In this document: in pieces, positions 39,385-48,705 of the stretch | Layout of the letters: every line of letters starts with the position of its first letter | Position numbering within the stretch: the stretch's first letter is position 1 | Source: Mesorhizobium loti | GTDB lineage: Bacteria > Pseudomonadota > Alphaproteobacteria > Rhizobiales > Rhizobiaceae | Reading direction: 5' to 3' | Length of the DNA stretch: 64,000 nt | Assembly: GCF_001510895.1 (NCBI RefSeq) | Contig: NZ_LPWA01000108.1 | Span: 39,398-103,397 of the forward strand | Notes under the pieces: generated by a model | The model's database searches: none | Seen by the model: only the letters and a program-made list of their open reading frames with translations | Told to the model about the DNA's origin: nothing | Position numbers and translations under genes: made by a program

Positions 39385-41831
39385 TCCAGAAATCCGTTCC
39401 CACCAAGGCTCGCGCCGTCATCATCGGCGGCGGTGTCTCCGGCTGTTCGGTCGCCTATCACCTGGCCAAGCTCGGCTGGACCGACATCGTGCTGCTCGAA
39501 CGCAAGCAGCTCACCTGCGGCACGACCTGGCATGCGGCCGGGCTGATCGGCCAGTTGCGTGGCTCGCAGAACATGACGCGGCTGGCGAAATACTCGGCCG
39601 ATCTCTACGTCAAGCTCGAAGCCGAGACCGATGTCGGCACCGGCATGCGCCAGGTCGGCTCGATCACCGTAGCGCTGACCGAGGAGCGCAAGCACGAGAT
39701 CTACCGGCAGGCTTCGCTGGCCCGCGCCTTCGATGTCGACGTGCGCGAGATTTCACCGAGCGAAGTCAAGGAAATGTATCCGCATCTCAATGTCTCCGAC
39801 GTGGTCGGCGCAGTCCACCTGCCGCTCGACGGACAGTGCGACCCGGCCAACATCGCCATGGCGCTGGCCAAAGGCGCGCGCCAGCGGGGTGCCACGATCA
39901 TCGAGAATGTGAAAGTCACCAAGGTCCACACAAAAAATGGCCGCGTCTCTGGCGTCTCCTGGGCGCAAGGCGAGGATCAGGGCACGATCGAAACCGATAT
40001 CGTCGTCAACTGCGCCGGCATGTGGGCGCGCGAGCTTGGCCGCCAGAACGGCGTCACCATCCCGCTGCATGCCTGCGAGCATTTCTATCTCGTCACCGAG
40101 CCGATCCCCGGCCTCTCTCGCCTGCCGGTGCTGCGCGTGCCAGACGAATGCGCCTACTACAAGGAAGACGCCGGCAAGATGATGCTCGGCGCCTTCGAGC
40201 CGGTGGCAAAACCCTGGGGCATGGATGGCATCCGCGAGGATTTCTGCTTCGACCAGCTGCCCGAGGACATGGATCATTTCGAGCCGATCCTCGAAATGGG
40301 CGTCAACCGCATGCCGATGCTGGGCACGGCCGGCATCCATACCTTCTTCAACGGCCCCGAGAGTTTTACGCCCGACGATCGCTATTATCTCGGCGAGGCG
40401 CCGGAGCTTTCCGGCTACTGGATGGCGACCGGTTACAATTCGATCGGCATCGTCTCCTCCGGCGGCGCCGGCATGGCGCTGGCCCAGTGGATCAACGACG
40501 GCGAGGCGCCCTTCGACCTCTGGGAGGTCGACATCCGCCGCGCCCAGCCCTTCCAGAAGAACCGCCACTATCTCAAGGAGCGCGTCTCCGAAACGCTCGG
40601 CCTGCTCTATGCCGACCATTTCCCCTACCGCCAGATGGCGACATCGCGCGGCGTGCGCCGCTCGCCGCTTCACGAGCACCTGAAGGCGCGCGGCGCCGTC
40701 TTCGGCGAAGTGGCAGGTTGGGAGCGCGCCAACTGGTTTGCCCGCGAAGGCCAGGAGCGTGAATACCGCTATTCCTGGAAGCGGCAGAACTGGTTCGACA
40801 ACCAGCGCGAGGAGCACCTCGCCGTCCGCAACGGCGTCGGCCTGTTCGACATGACCTCCTTCGGCAAAATCCGCGTCGAGGGCCGCGATGCCTGTGCCTT
40901 CCTGCAGCGGCTCTGCGCGAACGACATGGACGTCGCGCCGGGCAAGATCGTCTACACTCAGATGCTCAACGCCAAAGGCGGCATCGAGAGCGATCTCACC
41001 GTGACGCGGCTTTCGGAGACGGCCTTTTTCCTCGTCGTTCCCGGCGCCACCTTGCAGCGCGATCTCGCCTGGCTGAGAAAGCATGTCGCCGACGAGTTCG
41101 TCGTCATCACCGACCTGACAGCGGCCGAAGCCGTCATCTGCCTGATGGGTCCGGATACGCGAAAACTGATCCAGAAGGTCAGCCCGAACGACTTCTCCAA
41201 CGAGGCCAATCCGTTCGGCACCTTCCAGGAGATCGAGATCGGCATGGGGCTGGCCCGTGCGCACCGCGTCACCTATGTCGGCGAGCTCGGCTGGGAACTC
41301 TATGTCTCGACCGAGCAGGCGGCTCACGTCTTCGAGGCGATCGCCGAAGCCGGGACCGATGTCGGCCTGAAGCTTTGCGGCTTGCATACGCTCGATTCCT
41401 GCCGCATCGAAAAGGCCTTCCGCCATTTCGGCCACGACATCACCGACGAGGACAATGTGCTGGAGGCAGGCCTTGGCTTTGCGGTGAAGACGGCCAAAAG
41501 CAACTTCATCGGCCGCGACGCGGTGCTCAGGAAAAAGGAAGCAGGCCTCAGCCGCCGGCTGGTGCAGTTCCGCCTCAAGGACCCGCAGCCGCTGCTCTTC
41601 CACAACGAAGCGATCCTGCGCGACGGCAAGATCGTCGGCCCGATCACCTCGGGCAATTACGGCCACCATCTCGGCGGCGCGATCGGTCTCGGCTATGTGC
41701 CCTGCCAAGGCGAGAGCGAGGCGGAGGTACTGGCTTCATCCTACGAGGTGGAGATCGCCGGCGAGCGCTTTGCGGCGGAAACGTCGCTGAAGCCGATGTA
41801 CGACCCGAAGGCGGAACGGGTGAGGATGTAG
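39381..41831 (+). CDS. FAD-dependent dehydrogenase with GcvT domain (DMGDH/SarDH family), paralog 3
   Basis: An 816-residue protein with the same domain order as the gene at 35750. AVIIGGGVSGCSVAYHLAKL is the FAD fold, CGTTWHAAGLIGQLRGSQN contains the covalent-FAD His and THRVTYVGELGWELYV-like sequence (HRVTYVGELGWELYV) marks the GcvT domain. It is closer to canonical DMGDH/SarDH than paralog 1. It ends the three-gene unit and is followed by a strong hairpin. It probably feeds methylene-THF. Confidence 0.9.
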   Translation: MIQKSVPTKARAVIIGGGVSGCSVAYHLAKLGWTDIVLLERKQLTCGTTWHAAGLIGQLRGSQNMTRLAKYSADLYVKLEAETDVGTGMRQVGSITVALTEERKHEIYRQASLARAFDVDVREISPSEVKEMYPHLNVSDVVGAVHLPLDGQCDPANIAMALAKGARQRGATIIENVKVTKVHTKNGRVSGVSWAQGEDQGTIETDIVVNCAGMWARELGRQNGVTIPLHACEHFYLVTEPIPGLSRLPVLRVPDECAYYKEDAGKMMLGAFEPVAKPWGMDGIREDFCFDQLPEDMDHFEPILEMGVNRMPMLGTAGIHTFFNGPESFTPDDRYYLGEAPELSGYWMATGYNSIGIVSSGGAGMALAQWINDGEAPFDLWEVDIRRAQPFQKNRHYLKERVSETLGLLYADHFPYRQMATSRGVRRSPLHEHLKARGAVFGEVAGWERANWFAREGQEREYRYSWKRQNWFDNQREEHLAVRNGVGLFDMTSFGKIRVEGRDACAFLQRLCANDMDVAPGKIVYTQMLNAKGGIESDLTVTRLSETAFFLVVPGATLQRDLAWLRKHVADEFVVITDLTAAEAVICLMGPDTRKLIQKVSPNDFSNEANPFGTFQEIEIGMGLARAHRVTYVGELGWELYVSTEQAAHVFEAIAEAGTDVGLKLCGLHTLDSCRIEKAFRHFGHDITDEDNVLEAGLGFAVKTAKSNFIGRDAVLRKKEAGLSRRLVQFRLKDPQPLLFHNEAILRDGKIVGPITSGNYGHHLGGAIGLGYVPCQGESEAEVLASSYEVEIAGERFAAETSLKPMYDPKAERVRM

Positions 41832-41840
41832 CGGCCTTTC

Positions 41841-41865
41841 CTTCTCCCCGTAGAACGGGGAGAAG
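41841..41865. terminator. REP-like bidirectional terminator hairpin
   Basis: CTTCTCCCCGT / ACGGGGAGAAG perfect 11-bp stem with a 3-nt loop, flanked by CCTTTC and AAAGC. It lies between convergent genes ending at 41831 and 41876. Similar CTCCCCG palindromes are common between genes in Mesorhizobium. Confidence 0.7.
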
Positions 41866-41875
41866 AAAGCTAACC

Positions 41876-42463
41876 TCAAAACCTCTCCAACCTCGCCCTT
41901 ACCTTGCCAAGAAACGCTGCCCGGCTCTTCGGTGTCGAGGAATCCATCAGATAGTGCGCTAGGAAGAATGTCTTGCAGCGGGTGGCGCAGATTGCCCGCA
42001 TGCCGCGCAGGATCGTCTTGCGGCCAGGCTGGCCGACCACCACGCTCCACCATGTCGGCGCGCCGCAGGTGGTGATGACGCCGACCTTGGTCACGTGGGT
42101 CATCAGCGATTTGATCCTGCCCCTTCCGACCGGCAGCTTGAAGGCGATATCGGTAGCCCAGACGCGGTCGAACCAGCCCTTCAGCATCGCCGGCAGGCCG
42201 TACCACCAGGTCGGATAGATGAAGAGGATCGCCTCGGCCCATTGCAGATATTCGAAATGCGGCTCGAGCGCCGGGTCGTCCGGCGCGCGGTGGTTGTAGG
42301 AACGCCGCTCCTCGCAGCTCATCACGGGATTGAAATTCTCGGCGTAGAGGTCGAGCAGCCTCACGTCCCAGCCTCTCCCCTTCAACACCTCGACGGCGGT
42401 GTCGCGGATCGCCGCGCAATAGCTTTCGGGCACCGGATGGCAATAGACCACCAGCGCGCGCAT
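41876..42463 (-). CDS. NAD(P)H-dependent oxidoreductase, flavodoxin-like fold (NQO family), paralog A
   Basis: The 195-residue protein belongs to the NQO/KefF-type quinone reductase family. ALVVYCHPVPESYCAAIRD at the start and FIYPTWWYGLPAMLKGWFDRV in the middle are the FMN/FAD phosphate and isoalloxazine contact motifs. It starts on the last base of paralog B's stop. Last gene of the seven-gene operon. It probably recycles a flavin or reduces a quinone-like or heterocyclic intermediate. Confidence 0.85.
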   Translation of the reverse strand: MRALVVYCHPVPESYCAAIRDTAVEVLKGRGWDVRLLDLYAENFNPVMSCEERRSYNHRAPDDPALEPHFEYLQWAEAILFIYPTWWYGLPAMLKGWFDRVWATDIAFKLPVGRGRIKSLMTHVTKVGVITTCGAPTWWSVVVGQPGRKTILRGMRAICATRCKTFFLAHYLMDSSTPKSRAAFLGKVRARLERF

Positions 42464-43044
42464 CAGAATTGATCCATGCTGACTGCCACCTTCGCCATGA
42501 AGGCTTTGCGCGTCTCGTCGGTCGACAGATTCATCGAATAATGCGCGAGATAGGAGACGGAAGCGCCGGGCTTGATGGTGGCTCGCAGCATGCGCTTCAC
42601 CACCTTGCGCGGTGGATCGCCCATCAGCATGGCGCGGAAGCGGCTGCCGCCATAGGTGGTGACGGCGGCGAGCTTGCGGATGTTGTGCAGCGTCGGCTGC
42701 ACCTTGCCGTCGATGAGCTTGAACGACACGCCGGGCAGGAAGACACGGTCGAAGAAGCCTTTCAGGATTGCCGGATAGCCGTAGTTCCAGACCGGAAACG
42801 ACAGCACCAGCGCTTCGGCTTTGCGTAGCCTATTCACGTAGCCGGCCACCGCATCGGCCGGCCCGCGCTGGTCGTGGTAGCCGAGCCGCTCGGCGCGCGT
42901 CAGCCGCGGGTCGAAGTCCTCGGAATAGAGATCGCAGTCGTCGACCGCATGGCCTGCCGCGGAGAGCCGCTCGACGATCGTCCGGTGCAGGCCGGCATTG
43001 AAGCTGGTCTCCACCGGATGAGCGAAGAGCACGAGGACGTTCAT
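42463..43044 (-). CDS. NAD(P)H-dependent oxidoreductase, flavodoxin-like fold (NQO family), paralog B
   Basis: A 193-residue tandem paralog of the gene at 41876. NVLVLFAHPVETSFNAGLH at the start, VLSFPVWNYGYPAILKGFFDRV in the middle and a shared MNLSTDETRKAFM end show common ancestry by tandem duplication. The ATG at 43044 overlaps the stop of the FAD oxidase gene (ATGA); a TTG at 43047 is the other option. Two such reductases in one operon may form a heterodimer or act sequentially. Confidence 0.85.
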   Translation of the reverse strand: MNVLVLFAHPVETSFNAGLHRTIVERLSAAGHAVDDCDLYSEDFDPRLTRAERLGYHDQRGPADAVAGYVNRLRKAEALVLSFPVWNYGYPAILKGFFDRVFLPGVSFKLIDGKVQPTLHNIRKLAAVTTYGGSRFRAMLMGDPPRKVVKRMLRATIKPGASVSYLAHYSMNLSTDETRKAFMAKVAVSMDQF

Positions 43045-44444
43045 CAACTTGCCCTCTGCAGCCCCTTGAACAGGAACGACTTGCCGGAGCGGTAGTCATA
43101 GTCCGGATTTTCCCAGGCGATCATCTTGCCGGGATTGAGCAGCCCTTGCGGGTCGGTCTCGCGCTTGAAGGCGAGTTGGACATCGTCGGTCCGCTTCATG
43201 CCCCCTTCCTCCAGCGTGTAGCGGTGCGGATTGAAGATCCAGCAGCCATTGTCCTCATGGATGCGGATGATCTCGTCCAGCCGTTCCTCCGTCGTGAACC
43301 GGACCAGCGGCAGGCCGGCGGCGCCGATCGCGCCGTCGAAGCGGATGAATTCCAGATGCGCCGGCACCTCGTCGCCGAAGCGGTCGACCATCGCCTTGAC
43401 GTGAGCGAGATGATCCGGCGACGGATAGCGCGCCTGCAGATAGGTGATCGTCGGGTCGACCCGGATGGCGCGCAGCGTCGTGTGGTTCCAGGTCAGCTCA
43501 TAGGCCGGCGGCAAACCCTTCAGGTCGACCTCCTGATCGGCCCGGAAGACGATCTCGCCCTTGCCGCTGCGGACGAAGGCGACGAAGGCGTCCATCGCAT
43601 GAGGCGCGATCATGCACACCACGATGCTCTGCTCGCGCCGGAAGAATTTCTGGTGCCGCTTGAAATAGTCGTAGGGAATAGGTGCGGCGATCGGCGTGAT
43701 CAGCTTCGCCAATATGCCGTCCTGGATGGCGAGGTCGTTGCCGAAGCCGGCGGCATCCATGAAATCGTCGAAGCCGACGATGACGTCGATCCAGTCATAG
43801 GAAGCGGTGAGCGGCATCTCGACCTCGGTGATGATGCCGTTGGTGCCATAGGCGTGCATGACCTTGAGCACGTCCTCGCCGGTAAGCTCCATGACGCGCG
43901 GCTCGGCTTCCATGGTCACGGTCCTGAGACGAATGACATTGCCGAGGTCGCGCAACCCACCCCAGCGGATCGAGCCGACGCCGCCCGAGCCGCCGGCGAC
44001 GAAGCCGCCGATCGAGGCCGTGTTGTAGGTGGAGGGCGACATGCGCAGTTCCTGCGCGGAATGTGCCCGCGTCGCTCTGTCGATGTCGGCCAGAACCGCG
44101 CCCGGCCCACTCACCACGCGGCCCGGCGCGATCGTCTTGACCTCATTCATCTCGGCAAGGTTTAGCACCACGCCGCCCGATAGCGGCATCGCCTGGCCGT
44201 AGTTGCCGGTGCCGCTGCCGCGGGGCGTCACCGGAACGCCGTGCCGGTGGCAGGCGGCGAGCACGCGGATCACCTCGGCCTCGTTCTTCGGCGTGACGAT
44301 CAGGTCGCCTTTGATGTGGTCGAGCTGCTGCTTGAGCACCGGGCTGTACCAGTAGAAGTCGCGGCTCTTCTGCTGGACGATGGCCGGATGGTCGTCGACC
44401 TTCAGCCCTTCGAGGTCGCGCTTCAGCGCTGCGATATCCATCAT
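43044..44444 (-). CDS. FAD-linked oxidase of the GlcD type
   Basis: The 466-residue VAO/PCMH flavoprotein has GVPVTPRGSGTGNYGQAMP and GGFVAGGSGGVGSIRWGG in the FAD domain (about 55-160). A C-terminal FAD-oxidase domain ending PHRYTLEEGG and LLNPGKMI follows, similar to glycolate oxidase GlcD and D-lactate dehydrogenases. It overlaps both neighbours by 4 nt. The electron acceptor may be one of the two downstream reductases or the respiratory chain. The substrate is unknown. Confidence 0.85.
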   Translation of the reverse strand: MMDIAALKRDLEGLKVDDHPAIVQQKSRDFYWYSPVLKQQLDHIKGDLIVTPKNEAEVIRVLAACHRHGVPVTPRGSGTGNYGQAMPLSGGVVLNLAEMNEVKTIAPGRVVSGPGAVLADIDRATRAHSAQELRMSPSTYNTASIGGFVAGGSGGVGSIRWGGLRDLGNVIRLRTVTMEAEPRVMELTGEDVLKVMHAYGTNGIITEVEMPLTASYDWIDVIVGFDDFMDAAGFGNDLAIQDGILAKLITPIAAPIPYDYFKRHQKFFRREQSIVVCMIAPHAMDAFVAFVRSGKGEIVFRADQEVDLKGLPPAYELTWNHTTLRAIRVDPTITYLQARYPSPDHLAHVKAMVDRFGDEVPAHLEFIRFDGAIGAAGLPLVRFTTEERLDEIIRIHEDNGCWIFNPHRYTLEEGGMKRTDDVQLAFKRETDPQGLLNPGKMIAWENPDYDYRSGKSFLFKGLQRAS

Positions 44445-45742
44445 TCCACCATCAGTTCGTCCAGTTCGGCATAGTCGGGCAGCCTACGTTCGATCGCCCG
44501 GCCGTCGCGTACGACGATGCGATCCGATTCGGGCCTCGACAGCAATTCGGTCCAGCTCCGCCCCTTGAAGACGATGAAGTCGGCGCTGCCGCCGGCGGCG
44601 AGCGTGCCGGCGCCGTCCAGCCGCATCACCTCGGCCGGCGTCGCCGCCACCGCCTTCGGCCAGTCGCCGACCGGATGATCGAAATGCAGGATTCGCGTCG
44701 CCATGCGGTAGACCTCCAGCATATCGAGATCGCCGTAAGCGTAGAACGGGTCGCGCGTGTTGTCGGAGGCGATCGCGACCTTGATGCCGCGCGCCTTCAT
44801 CTCATGCAGCAGCGTCACGCCACGCCAGCGCGGCGTCGTCTTGTCGTTGCGCCTGTCCTGCAGATAGAGGTTGCACATCGGCAGCGACACCGCGGCGAGG
44901 CGCGCCTTGGCCACCTTGTCCAGCGTGTCGAGAACCTCGAGGTCCGGCTGGCGCGAGAGCGAACAGCAATGGCCGACGAGGATGTTGCCGTCAAAACCGT
45001 TCCACAGCGAGGCTTCGGCGATCTTCTTCAACGAGACGGCCGAGACGTCGTCGGTCTCGTCGGCGTGGAAATCGAGATCGAGCCCATGCTTGATCGCCTG
45101 GGCAAAAACCTGGTCGAGCAATTCCTCGAGATCGGGCACCATATAGGTGACGACGCCCAGCACGCCCTTCGCCGCGGCGACGCGCTTGGCCAGCCGCTCG
45201 AACCAGGCCTTGTCGCGCACGCCTTCGATGCCGAGCAGGCAGGCGGCCTGCAGCTCGATGCGCCCGCGCCAGTTTTCGCGCATCGCCTCGAACACTGGCC
45301 AGGAGATCTCCTCCTGCGGCGGCACGCTGTCGAGATGCGTGCGCAAGGCCTTCGTGCCGTACGCGTAAGCGCAGCGCAGCGAGAAATCCATGCGGCGCGC
45401 GACGTCTTCCGCGCTCCAGCGAGCGGTGCGGTCGGCGCCGGTGGCGTTGAGCGCGCCCATGAAGGTGCCGTCGGGATTGGGTTTTCGCGGCCAGATATGG
45501 CCCTTGTCGATATGGGTGTGGCAGTCGACGAAGCATGGCAGCACGATGCGGCCGCCGAGATCGATGGCATCGGCCGCGGCCTTCGCACGTCCATGTGCGG
45601 CAATGCCGGAAATCTTGCCGTCGGCGACGGTGATATCGGCAAGCGTGAAACCATCGGCGTCGAAGGCTGCGGCAAGGCCCGGCGTCAGCGACTGATGAAC
45701 ACGGACGTTAGCGAGTTCGTATGATGCTGAGTCCGGAATCAA
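44441..45742 (-). CDS. Cytosine-deaminase-like amidohydrolase
   Basis: The 433-residue amidohydrolase-superfamily enzyme is close to CodA. FVDCHTHIDKGH (metal His pair), LDFHADETDD (metal His and catalytic Glu), LVGHCCSLS and AIASDNTRDPFYAYG (metal Asp) are all intact. It probably hydrolyses an exocyclic amine or a ring amide of a pyrimidine-like, hydantoin-like or other N-heterocycle. The start appears to be TTG 45742 with AGGAGAG 6 nt upstream. The ABC importer genes upstream point to an imported substrate. Confidence 0.85.
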   Translation of the reverse strand: MIPDSASYELANVRVHQSLTPGLAAAFDADGFTLADITVADGKISGIAAHGRAKAAADAIDLGGRIVLPCFVDCHTHIDKGHIWPRKPNPDGTFMGALNATGADRTARWSAEDVARRMDFSLRCAYAYGTKALRTHLDSVPPQEEISWPVFEAMRENWRGRIELQAACLLGIEGVRDKAWFERLAKRVAAAKGVLGVVTYMVPDLEELLDQVFAQAIKHGLDLDFHADETDDVSAVSLKKIAEASLWNGFDGNILVGHCCSLSRQPDLEVLDTLDKVAKARLAAVSLPMCNLYLQDRRNDKTTPRWRGVTLLHEMKARGIKVAIASDNTRDPFYAYGDLDMLEVYRMATRILHFDHPVGDWPKAVAATPAEVMRLDGAGTLAAGGSADFIVFKGRSWTELLSRPESDRIVVRDGRAIERRLPDYAELDELMVE

Positions 45743-45775
45743 ATGCCGCTCTCCTGGGTGACGAGACGAACCACC

Positions 45776-46627
45776 CTAGCGCTCCTGCTTCAGCGCGCTC
45801 TCGTGCCAGCGGCGCAGGATGAGATGCGACACCAGCGACAGCACCAGGAAAATCAGGATGCCGGTGAGCGAGATCAGGATCAGCGCCGCGAACAGTCTCG
45901 GCGCGTTTAACCTATAGCCGGCCTCGATGATGCGGGAGGCGAGTCCGGACGATTGCCCCTGCGCGCCGGCGACGAATTCCGCCACCACCGCGCCGATCAG
46001 CGACAGGCCGCCGGCGATCTTCAGGCCGCCGAGGAAATAGGGCATCGCCGCCGGCAGGCGCAGATAGCGCAATTGCTGCCAGCGTGTCGCGCCGTTGAGC
46101 TTGAACAGGTCGCGCAGGTTGCGGTCGACCGAGTTCAACCCAAGCGTGGTGTTGGAGAGGATCGGGAAGAAGGCGACGATCCAGGCGCAGAGCAGAAGCT
46201 TGGTCGTCTGGTTGTTGATGTAGATGTTGATCAGCGGGAAGATCGCGACGATCGGCGTCACCTGCAGCACGATCGCAAAGGGGAAGAACGACATCTCCAC
46301 CCATTTCGACTGCGCGAACAGCACCGCCAGCCCGACGCCGCCGATGACGGCAAGCAGCAGGCTGAGGAAGGTGATCCGAAGCGTCACCAGCAGAGACGAG
46401 GACAACAGGCCGGCATCGTCATGCAACGTCTGCAGCACCACGCCGGGACGCGGCAGGATGTATTGCGGAATCTCGTTCCAGACGCAGATGCGGTCCCACA
46501 GCCAGATCGCCAGGATCATGATTGCCAGCGGCAGCACCCATTTGCCGATCCGTTCCAGCCGCTCCTGGCGGACGCGGCGCGCCTCTTCGGGATCGAGCTT
46601 GAGGGCGGTGTCTTCAGTGGCCGTCAT
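45776..46627 (-). CDS. ABC transporter permease (SsuC/TauC/ThiX type)
   Basis: The 283-residue inner-membrane protein has six hydrophobic segments. The EAA-loop FKLNGATRWQQLRYLRLP near residue 190 contacts the ATPase. The frame extends upstream into the ATPase gene without coding support, so ATG 46627 was chosen. It overlaps the end of the ATPase gene by 14 bp. It belongs to the nitrate/sulfonate/NMT1 importer class. Confidence 0.9.
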   Translation of the reverse strand: MTATEDTALKLDPEEARRVRQERLERIGKWVLPLAIMILAIWLWDRICVWNEIPQYILPRPGVVLQTLHDDAGLLSSSLLVTLRITFLSLLLAVIGGVGLAVLFAQSKWVEMSFFPFAIVLQVTPIVAIFPLINIYINNQTTKLLLCAWIVAFFPILSNTTLGLNSVDRNLRDLFKLNGATRWQQLRYLRLPAAMPYFLGGLKIAGGLSLIGAVVAEFVAGAQGQSSGLASRIIEAGYRLNAPRLFAALILISLTGILIFLVLSLVSHLILRRWHESALKQER

Positions 46628-47431
46628 GATGAGGTCCGGCGGTTGACTTGATGGCATTGACCAGCACGTCCGAGGCCTGCCGGCAAAGCGCCGCATAGTC
46701 GGGCGAAGTCCGGAACGCCTCGTCGCGCGGATAAGGCGCATCCACGGCAAGCTCGCCAAAGACGCGGCCCGGCCGCGCCGCCATGACGACGACGCGGCTG
46801 GACAAGAACACGCTTTCGAAAACGCTGTGGGTGACGAAGACGACGGTGAAGCGCTCGTCCCGCCAAAGCTCCAGAAGGTCATTGTTGAGCTTGAAGCGGG
46901 TGATCTCGTCGAGCGCGGCGAAGGGTTCGTCCATCAAAGGATGCGTGGCTTGGTCACCATGGCGCGGGCGATCGAGACGCGCATCTTCATGCCGCCGGAA
47001 AGCTCGCGCGGCACGGCGTTCTCGAAGCCGGTGAGGTGGACGCGCGACAGCATCTCCATCACCGCGGGCTCGGCCCCGGCGCGCGACACACCTTTCAGCC
47101 TGAGCGGCAGCCAGACGTTGTCGAAGACGCTGGCCCAGGGCAGCAGCGTCGGCTCCTGGAAGACGAAGCCGATATTCGCCCGGTCGATCGAGCCGCGCCA
47201 GTCGAGCTGGCCGGAGGTCGGCGTCGACAGGCCGGCGATCAGCCTGAGCGCAGTCGACTTGCCACAGCCCGACGGGCCGAGCAAGCTGAGGAAATCGCCT
47301 TCCCGGATCGCCAGGTCGACCTTGCTCAGCGCCGTCACGCCGTTGGAAAAGACCTTGCCGACATTTCGCAGCGAAAGCAGCATCGGTCTGTCGCCCGATG
47401 CCTGCTTCCGCGCCACTTTCTCCTGGATCAT
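46614..47431 (-). CDS. ABC transporter ATP-binding protein, frameshifted
   Basis: A 272-residue SsuB/TauB-type ATPase after repair: LLGPSGCGKST (Walker A), FVFQEPTLLPWASV (Q-loop), RELSGGMKMRVSIARAM (signature) and LLMDEPFAALD (Walker B). At about 46935-46939 one T is missing from a four-T run, so the first frame stops after KPRIL. The rest, including the His switch VFVTHSVFE, follows in the -1 frame. Start: MIQEK at 47431, or the Met 16 residues on. It lies 15 nt after the binding-protein gene. Confidence 0.9.
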
Positions 47432-47446
47432 GTCAGGCAGGCCGCC

Positions 47447-48451
47447 TTACTTCTTCAGCTCCAGCCCGACGCCCTTGTTGATGAAGGCGAGCGTGTAGGC
47501 CTTCTTGATGTCGATGCCCGGCTGCGCGACCTTGGCCTTGACCATCTTGTCGTAGAAGCTCTGGATGCGAGCTTCGGTCATGGCGCCAATGCCGAGCTTT
47601 TCCGAATCGCCGGAATCGACAATGCCGAACTTCTTCAGCTGCTCGATCGAGAAGGCGATCTGCTCATCCGTCATGTCCGGATTGTCCTTCTTGATCATCT
47701 CGTTGGCAGCCTTGTTGTCGCCGTAGAGATAATTGTACCAGCCCTTGGCCGAGCCATCGACGAAGCACTGCACCACCTCGGGTCGCTTGTCGACCGTTTC
47801 CTGCATCACCTCGATCGTCGTCGCGTAAGTATCCCAGCCATTGTCGGCGAGCAGGAACTGGTTCGGCATGAATCCACCCTGCTTTTGCACGGCAAAGGGT
47901 TCGGACGTCACATAGCCCTGCTGGATCGACTTCTTGTTGGCGATGAAGGGCGCCGGATTGAAGGTGTATGGCACGCGCTTGGCGGCATCGAAACCAAGGT
48001 CCGTCACCATCCACTGGAAGAAGGTCTGCGCGCCCTCGTCGCCGAGGATATACTGGTCGGCGTTCTTCAGGTCTTCCCATTTGTCGAGCCCCTGCCCCGG
48101 CTGGGACATGATGACCTGCGGATCCTTCTGGAAGTCGGCGGCGACGACGCGCATCGGAATGCCCTGCTGCACCGCATCGAAGGCCGAGAGCAGGTTGCCG
48201 CCCATATAGAAATCGATCTTGCCGGCAAGCAGCATCGGCCGGCCGCTGACCTGCGGGCCGCCCTGCATGATGGTCACGTCGAGGCCGCAGGCGGCATAGG
48301 TGCCGTCGGCGATCGCCTGGTAGTAGCCGCCATGTTCCGGCTCGGCCAGCCAGTTGGTGCCGAAGGTGACTTTCTCGTTGGCGGCGGCACCCAGCGTGCC
48401 GGCAGCAAGCAGCGCTATCGCACCCGCCAGGATCTTTTCTTTTCCGTGCAT
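47447..48451 (-). CDS. ABC transporter substrate-binding protein, NMT1/THI5-like
   Basis: A 334-residue periplasmic protein with a Sec signal peptide (residues about 1-25, ending TLGAAA). The mature part begins EKVTFGTNWLAEPEHGGYYQAI, typical of NMT1-type proteins binding pyrimidine-like or sulfonate ligands. AGKIDFYMGGNLLSAFDAVQ follows the family. ATG 48451 is preferred because AGAGGG lies 8 nt upstream; ATG 48457 is too close. First gene of the operon, so the cargo is presumably the amidohydrolase substrate. No THI box precedes it, which argues against thiamine-precursor uptake. Confidence 0.87.
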   Translation of the reverse strand: MHGKEKILAGAIALLAAGTLGAAANEKVTFGTNWLAEPEHGGYYQAIADGTYAACGLDVTIMQGGPQVSGRPMLLAGKIDFYMGGNLLSAFDAVQQGIPMRVVAADFQKDPQVIMSQPGQGLDKWEDLKNADQYILGDEGAQTFFQWMVTDLGFDAAKRVPYTFNPAPFIANKKSIQQGYVTSEPFAVQKQGGFMPNQFLLADNGWDTYATTIEVMQETVDKRPEVVQCFVDGSAKGWYNYLYGDNKAANEMIKKDNPDMTDEQIAFSIEQLKKFGIVDSGDSEKLGIGAMTEARIQSFYDKMVKAKVAQPGIDIKKAYTLAFINKGVGLELKK

Positions 48452-48705
48452 AAACATCACCCTCTGTTGGCTCCGGCGCGCTGCGCGCTGGGCTCGACAC
48501 CATTTGTTCAAGAAGCAAGACACATGCCACCGCCTGGGCCGCCTGCTTGCGCGGCAGTCATTGCCGAGACCGGACGGGTCATGCTGTACGGGAGGCATCG
48601 TGCCTATTTTTTGGACGCCTGTCCATAATCGCCCCGGGCGGCACGCACCGCATCTTGAACGTTTCATGAATCGAGCCTTAGTCTGCCATCGGACAGGAGA
48701 ATGCC

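Noticed and set aside
39753..41708. 651-codon open frame on the minus strand
   Set aside because: Antisense shadow of dehydrogenase paralog 3 with a low-complexity, His/Asp/Arg-rich translation.
47447..48451. Thiamine-precursor importer (ThiXYZ) because the binding protein is NMT1-like
   Set aside because: No THI box precedes the operon, and its downstream enzymes are catabolic. The NMT1 fold also binds other ligands.
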